A stretch of DNA of 64,000 nucleotides, from the NCBI RefSeq assembly GCF_030247195.1, contig NC_080671.1, positions 205,124,897-205,188,896 of the forward strand. Reading direction: 5' to 3'. The stretch is from Topomyia yanbarensis. Lineage: Eukaryota; Arthropoda; Insecta; Diptera; Culicidae. Positions 58,678 through 64,000 of this stretch are shown here, piece after piece. Within the stretch, counting starts at the first letter, position 1. Each line of letters opens with the position of its first letter. The position numbers and the translations under genes were made by a program. A model generated the notes under the pieces. That model saw only the letters and a list, made by a program, of their open reading frames with translations. It did not search any database and was not told the origin of the DNA.

Positions 58678-59318
58678 ACGCAGAATAGACAAATTTTAGA
58701 ACGTTTCATCGAAATAGTTCGTTTACTATGTAAAGGAGGTCGTCCTTTTCGCGGTCACAGCGAGAAACAAGGTGAAGCTGAAAGAGGCTTATTTCTAGAA
58801 TTAGTCCAATTGTTGGCAAGTTACGACCCTGTACTACGAGATCATATTGAAAATGAACCAAAAAACGCTTTATATACAAGCCATACCATCCAAAACCAAC
58901 TTATTTTGGCTTTGCATAATGTTATGCTTCAAGACATTATCTCCAAAATAAATGGCAAGTCAGTCGCATTAATTGCAGATGAAACGAGTGACTGTAGTCA
59001 TCATGAGCAGCTTGCTTAATGATGTAATATCTTTATTGAAGTTGAACTGGAACCAGGTAACGTCTGTGTGCTTCGATGGAGCCAGCACTATGTCAGGTTG
59101 TATGAATGGTGTACAATCAAAATGTAAGCAGGTATGTACTCACGATAAATGTTTTCTATTTGGGTTCAAACTGTTATCTAATCGTGTTCACACATATTTT
59201 CCTGCCTGCTAAACAAATGAACAAGGATATTTTGTATGTCCATTGCTACGCACATTGTTTAAATTTGGTCCTGATTGATGCAGTAATCTCAAGAAGTTTT
59301 GCATATGCATGTTTTTGA
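58678..59318 (+). pseudogene. hAT gene: start of catalytic core
   Basis: QNRQILERFIEIVRLLCKGG is followed by PFRGHSE, FLELVQLLASYDPVLRDHI, YTSHTIQNQLILALHNVMLQ, and the first catalytic block KSVALIADETSDCSHHEQLA (Asp at about 58978). This fits the DUF4371-like core. A deletion follows, then SVCFDGASTMSGCMNGVQSK (second Asp, about 59078). An 80-bp stretch from GTATGT (59132) interrupts before DILYVHCYAHCLNLVLIDA; it may be a small intron, but the acceptor is not certain. Confidence 0.8.
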
Positions 59319-59377
59319 TTTTTTCGGAGTTGTTCAGTTGTTGAACAATTTCATCGAATGCTATATTTGAAAAGGTT

Positions 59378-60121
59378 ATGGCTAATCTGGGTGATCGTCT
59401 TATGTCACTAAAATCATTGTCAACTACTCGTTGGGCATGTAGAGCGGAGGCTGTTTCAGCAGTTAAGCCTCAATTTGCTGCTATACTTCTGACAGTTGAC
59501 AAAATTCTAAAAACAACTGCCCACGCAGAAGTGAAAGCCAAAGGGAAAGGACTTTTTAATCAAATGAAAAACTTTCACTTCATCTTATGCTTGGAAACTA
59601 TGCATCCTATTCTACAGACTATTAATATTTCAAGAAAATCCCTCCAATCACCTACAGCGACTATTGCTACATCCTTGAAGCTGGTCGAAGCATTGAAGAT
59701 AGTTATTCAGACTATGCGTAACGAAAGCGAATTTCAAAAACTTTTTTCAGCAGCTGTTGACGTCTGTAATCGGATGGAAGTCGATATACCAGCCGTGAAG
59801 GTTAAGCGAGTATCGCGAGCCTTGGATGAAACTCCAGCTTCCCAGTATTATTTCAAATCGAAGGAGGATGAAATGAGAATTACATTTTACTATCCACTCT
59901 TAGATAGTTTAACTTCTGCTCTTGATACTCGGTTCAACCAAGAATCTACCTCAACGATAACTGTATTTGCAGACATTTTAGCACTCAATCCTTCTCACGA
60001 CCATTTAATATTCATAGCTAAACGACTTTCCATATCTTCTGATGAGCTGCAGGCTGAATTGAGAATAATCAAAGCTCAAATCGTAGGACAAAAGCAACAG
60101 CTGGATAAGGGGGCCTTGTGA
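59378..60121 (+). pseudogene. hAT gene: central helical region
   Basis: 247 residues open: LKSLSTTRWACRAEAVSAVK is the hallmark TRW block of this hAT group, followed by FHFILCLETMHPILQTINIS, SKSLQSP-like RKSLQSPTATIA, and VKRVSRALDETPASQYYF. It ends at TGA 60119-60121, where a frameshift precedes the dimerisation block. Confidence 0.85.
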
Positions 60122-60134
60122 GTGGATAGCATGG

Positions 60135-60407
60135 ATGATAAAGCACTACCCGTTAGCTAGTTTACCTTGTTTTGCTCGCGTGATACGTGAGTTTGGAGAG
60201 ATCCCGGTAACCTCTTGTGGTGCAGAACGAGCCTTTTCTAAACTATCAATTGTGAAGCACAAACTGCGATCGACCATGTCACAACAACGGTTGGAAGCAA
60301 TGTTGCTTCCATTCGTTGAACAGCAAATTGCCAATACTGTCGACGTGAATAGAATTATAGATGAGTTCAAATCCATGCAACCTGCACCAGGACGTATAGC
60401 TTTGTAA
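60135..60407 (+). pseudogene. hAT gene: C-terminal dimerisation region
   Basis: EIPVTSCGAERAFSKLSIVK followed by HKLRSTMSQQRLEAMLLPF is the hAT C-terminal dimerisation motif, with the conserved Glu (ERAFSKL) that completes the catalytic triad. It is in a different frame from the preceding block. The stop TAA is at 60405-60407, inside the AGCTTTGTAAAC junction of the tandem duplication. Confidence 0.9.
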
Positions 60408-62507
60408 ACATTTTTATAACGCATATGAATACAACTATTTCAGCGAAATATATAAAAAACTAAATTGATTAAGAAAAGTTAAAAACTTCTCTCCTAGTGA
60501 TCATTTATACAAAGATACGAATAAAAAACCTGTTTTAATCCACCTAGAGGTGCAATTGTACCTTTCTCATTTCTCCAAACTATGATTTAATAGCTGGTTC
60601 GTACAATATAACTTTATGGAAATGTCTTTCATTCTTATTACACTTGGTAAGTATATATAAGAGCACCTTTTTGCATTCATCGCGGTATCGGTTTGAATCG
60701 GAGTTTTCTATGTGATCGACCTCCACAACCCGTAACTCCGGTGCTGGAAGTCGGATGGAGATGGAATTTAATATCAGTTTCTGGGGACGCAACACCTTTC
60801 ATTTGAGACTAAGTTGAGCAAATCTAGCCATTTTCGAGAAACCAATATAACCGTTATTCTGACTTTGGATGCTTCCGGATCCGTCGATGGTGGCCAGTGT
60901 GGCCAAAGAGACTTTGAATGACTGTTGGGGACCTAGATCTACAAATTCAACAGTTGTGTTTACATTTTGGAAAAAAATCACCTTTTTACATTCATCGCAG
61001 AATTCATTAGAATCGGGATTTGCTGCGTGATCGTACGTATCACCCTGTAATTCAGGAACCAGAACTCGGATCCACACAAAATTCAACAGCAGCTGATGGA
61101 CCTTTCATTTAAAATTAAGTTTGTCAAAATCGGTTCAGAAAATTCCGAGAAACCGATTTGGAAAAATCAACAAATTTTGTTTTGTAACCATACTCTTCAA
61201 CTCGTAATTCGGAACAAGATGTCGGTTGAAGATGAAATTCAATGGCAACCTATGGGAATATTATACCTTTCATTTGAATCTTAGTTTGTAAAAATCGGTT
61301 CAGCCATCTCCAAGAAACCGATGTGGACATTTTGTTAACAAATCCGCACATACACACATACATACACACATACACATACACACATACATACATACACACA
61401 TACATACACACAGATATTTTGCGATCTCGGCGAACTAAGTCGAATGTTATATGAGACTCGGCCCTCCGGGCCTCGGTTAGAAAGTCGGGTTTTGGAGCAA
61501 TTGCATAACCTTTCTATATAAGAAAGGCAAAAGAATAATATTTAATTAGCTTAATTAGAGAGAGTTCAATGTTATCTTCATGTGATTATAATTTGCAAAG
61601 GTTGGTGGAATGCGTTTGAACGTGTAGGGAATGGGGGTTTAGTAGAGTGGGTGTGGAGGATGCGTCAGAAATCCTTCATCTTATTTCGGTATACGGGGTG
61701 GATGAAGGAAATCTGGGCGTGAGGGTGATCCAAGAAGAGGGGAGTTATGAAGAAGGGAGGTGTAAGGGCAAGGTGGGGAGGGGGGGAAGGGGCGGCTACG
61801 CAATACTCAACTGCATATTTTGCCTTCCATTTGAGACTTGGTTTGAGAAAATCGGTTCAGTCATCACCGATGAACCGATGTGACTTTAATTGTGTAATAT
61901 GCCCGGAATTCCAGACTTCCGGAATCGTCGATAGTGGACAATATATTCAAAGAATGTTTGATTGGCAATCAGTGATCTAGATCTACGATTAGAAGTAATT
62001 TGGTGACCATTTCAATAGTTTTTAGCCTCTGAGGTATTACGATTGTACCGATTTATATGGGAAATTCCAGTGTATCCTTACAAACACCCCTGTAACTCCG
62101 GAAGCAAGAGTCAGAACCGAATGAAATTCAGCAGCAGTCAATGGCATTACTGTATCTTTCATTTGAAATTAAGTTCGTAAAAATCGGTAAAGAATTCGTT
62201 GTGGAATGGGTGTGATATTAGCTTAGGAACTTGGCGGGTTCCCCGAGGGCGTCATGAACCGTCATAGGTGGCCAATGTGGTCAAAGCTGCTTTGATTGAT
62301 CATTAGTGATCCAGACCCGCAAACTAGAGTAATGTTACATCAATTTTAATATGTTTTACATCATTTGAACATTATGGTGGTACCAGTTTATATGGGAATT
62401 TGCTGTGTGACCGCACTCTTCAACCCGTAACTCCGGAACCGGAAGTCGGATCAACTAAAAATTCAATAGCAGCTTATGGGAGCGTTATACCTTTCAGATG
62501 AAACTAA
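60398..62507. repeat. Tandem duplication, unit 1 (2,110 bp)
   Basis: The unit starts at AGCTTTGTAAAC and repeats from 62508 with the same order. The one difference I noticed is C at 61075 versus T at 63185. It contains the last bases of the hAT gene and a truncated copy of the 2.2-kb hairpin-ended repeat. Confidence 0.95.
60530..62507 (+). mobile_element. 2.2-kb hairpin-ended repeat, 3'-truncated (copy F)
   Basis: Same two-module element as 3068-5273 in opposite orientation. The 5' end CTGTTTTAATCCACCTAGAG is at 60530, the GC palindrome at 61458-61477, the internal hairpin at 61509-61528, and the microsatellite at 61350-61415. It stops at CAGATGAAACTAA (62507), where copy A would go on for about 180 bp to its terminal hairpin. 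The cut is the duplication junction. Its short ORFs (for example 60580-60795 minus) match those in copy A almost residue for residue because the DNA is similar. Confidence 0.85.
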
Positions 62508-64000
62508 AGCTTTGTAAACATTTTTATAACGCATATGAATACAACTATTTCAGCGAAATATATAAAAAACTAAATTGATTAAGAAAAGTTAAAAACTTCT
62601 CTCCTAGTGATCATTTATACAAAGATACGAATAAAAAACCTGTTTTAATCCACCTAGAGGTGCAATTGTACCTTTCTCATTTCTCCAAACTATGATTTAA
62701 TAGCTGGTTCGTACAATATAACTTTATGGAAATGTCTTTCATTCTTATTACACTTGGTAAGTATATATAAGAGCACCTTTTTGCATTCATCGCGGTATCG
62801 GTTTGAATCGGAGTTTTCTATGTGATCGACCTCCACAACCCGTAACTCCGGTGCTGGAAGTCGGATGGAGATGGAATTTAATATCAGTTTCTGGGGACGC
62901 AACACCTTTCATTTGAGACTAAGTTGAGCAAATCTAGCCATTTTCGAGAAACCAATATAACCGTTATTCTGACTTTGGATGCTTCCGGATCCGTCGATGG
63001 TGGCCAGTGTGGCCAAAGAGACTTTGAATGACTGTTGGGGACCTAGATCTACAAATTCAACAGTTGTGTTTACATTTTGGAAAAAAATCACCTTTTTACA
63101 TTCATCGCAGAATTCATTAGAATCGGGATTTGCTGCGTGATCGTACGTATCACCCTGTAATTCAGGAACCAGAACTCGGATCCATACAAAATTCAACAGC
63201 AGCTGATGGACCTTTCATTTAAAATTAAGTTTGTCAAAATCGGTTCAGAAAATTCCGAGAAACCGATTTGGAAAAATCAACAAATTTTGTTTTGTAACCA
63301 TACTCTTCAACTCGTAATTCGGAACAAGATGTCGGTTGAAGATGAAATTCAATGGCAACCTATGGGAATATTATACCTTTCATTTGAATCTTAGTTTGTA
63401 AAAATCGGTTCAGCCATCTCCAAGAAACCGATGTGGACATTTTGTTAACAAATCCGCACATACACACATACATACACACATACACATACACACATACATA
63501 CATACACACATACATACACACAGATATTTTGCGATCTCGGCGAACTAAGTCGAATGTTATATGAGACTCGGCCCTCCGGGCCTCGGTTAGAAAGTCGGGT
63601 TTTGGAGCAATTGCATAACCTTTCTATATAAGAAAGGCAAAAGAATAATATTTAATTAGCTTAATTAGAGAGAGTTCAATGTTATCTTCATGTGATTATA
63701 ATTTGCAAAGGTTGGTGGAATGCGTTTGAACGTGTAGGGAATGGGGGTTTAGTAGAGTGGGTGTGGAGGATGCGTCAGAAATCCTTCATCTTATTTCGGT
63801 ATACGGGGTGGATGAAGGAAATCTGGGCGTGAGGGTGATCCAAGAAGAGGGGAGTTATGAAGAAGGGAGGTGTAAGGGCAAGGTGGGGAGGGGGGGAAGG
63901 GGCGGCTACGCAATACTCAACTGCATATTTTGCCTTCCATTTGAGACTTGGTTTGAGAAAATCGGTTCAGTCATCACCGATGAACCGATGTGACTTTAAT
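62508..64000. repeat. Tandem duplication, unit 2, continues past right edge
   Basis: 1,493 bp visible, matching unit 1 at an offset of 2,110. It carries the second copy of the hairpin-ended repeat from 62640. Confidence 0.95.

Larger units (their letters stand above)
49685..60407 (+). pseudogene. ZMYM1-like hAT transposase gene, multi-exon, broken
   Basis: hAT-superfamily transposase-derived gene with an N-terminal TTF-type zinc finger, a central DUF4371-like RNase H core and a C-terminal dimerisation region. Probable exons: 49685-49767, 49829-49906, 50962-about 51085, about 52760-53232, then 58678 onward to 60407. It is interrupted by a 5.4-kb insertion (53233-58670). Frameshifts lie near 53175, 59300-59370 and 60120. 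Some 70-90 residues are missing between EQLA (59018) and the NDVISLLKLNW block. Such genes occur as TEs and as domesticated copies; no TIRs could be assigned, so its status before decay is open. Confidence 0.75.

Noticed and set aside
58973..59318. Overlapping open frames in the hAT gene taken as separate genes
   Set aside because: They are shifted pieces of one decayed transposase frame.
60580..61086. Two ORFs seen in both tandem units and in copy A, suggesting conserved small proteins
   Set aside because: They are conserved because the DNA copies are recent. They contain repeated internal units and no start context or domain, and they run antisense to the repeat's inferred orientation.

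Overview
The window is insect nuclear DNA, most likely from a mosquito (Culicidae, probably a culicine). This rests on spliced genes with long introns, I-, R1- and CR1-type LINEs of the dipteran kind, a ZMYM1-like hAT gene, a thioredoxin-like 1 (TXNL1) copy, an ammonium transporter, and many AT-rich MITEs. No bacterial, CRISPR or organelle signature is present. Nearly all of the 64 kb is transposable-element (TE) sequence or unrecognised non-coding DNA.

Layout. 1-5936: minus-strand I-clade LINE running off the left edge. Its ORF1 is split by a 2,206-bp non-coding element (3068-5273) with a 5-bp target-site duplication (TSD). 7501-8372: fold-back MITE with an 8-bp TSD. 9830-19889: three minus-strand 3' exons of an Amt-type ammonium transporter, with an 8.65-kb intron; the N-terminal exons are not in the window. 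20215-25561: plus-strand LINE with an almost intact RT/RNase H ORF and a (TTA)n tail. 25728-28808: a stack of four non-autonomous DNA elements whose order of insertion can be read from interrupted TSDs. 29.4-36.4 kb: fold-back repeats, a motif cluster, and a CR1-like LINE 3' end. 38.2-39.1 kb: a three-unit tandem array. 39214-40102: a TXNL1 pseudogene. 41.85-43.5 kb: the 3' part of an R1-like LINE. 45.6-49.45 kb: large inverted repeats, a second hAT-like MITE and a 1,115-bp hAT-type element holding a tRNA-like sequence. 49685-60407: a broken, multi-exon ZMYM1-like hAT transposase gene, interrupted by 5.4 kb. 60398-64000: a near-perfect tandem duplication with a 2,110-bp period.

The thread that ties the window together is a modular non-coding repeat family. 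One end reads roughly CTGTTTTAATCCACCTAG. The other end is a GC-rich palindrome followed by a terminal hairpin (stem GCCTTTCT / AGAAAGGC) that abuts an A-tract. Two insertions can be reversed exactly, because the target reading frame is restored: one in the I-LINE ORF1 (TSD GTTTT/AAAAC) and one in the hAT gene (TSD AAAACGT). The AAAA-type targets and the presence of copies lacking the 5' end suggest LINE-like, target-primed mobilisation, but no coding capacity is visible in the family. The only likely functional host gene is the ammonium transporter; everything else coding is TE-derived or a pseudogene.
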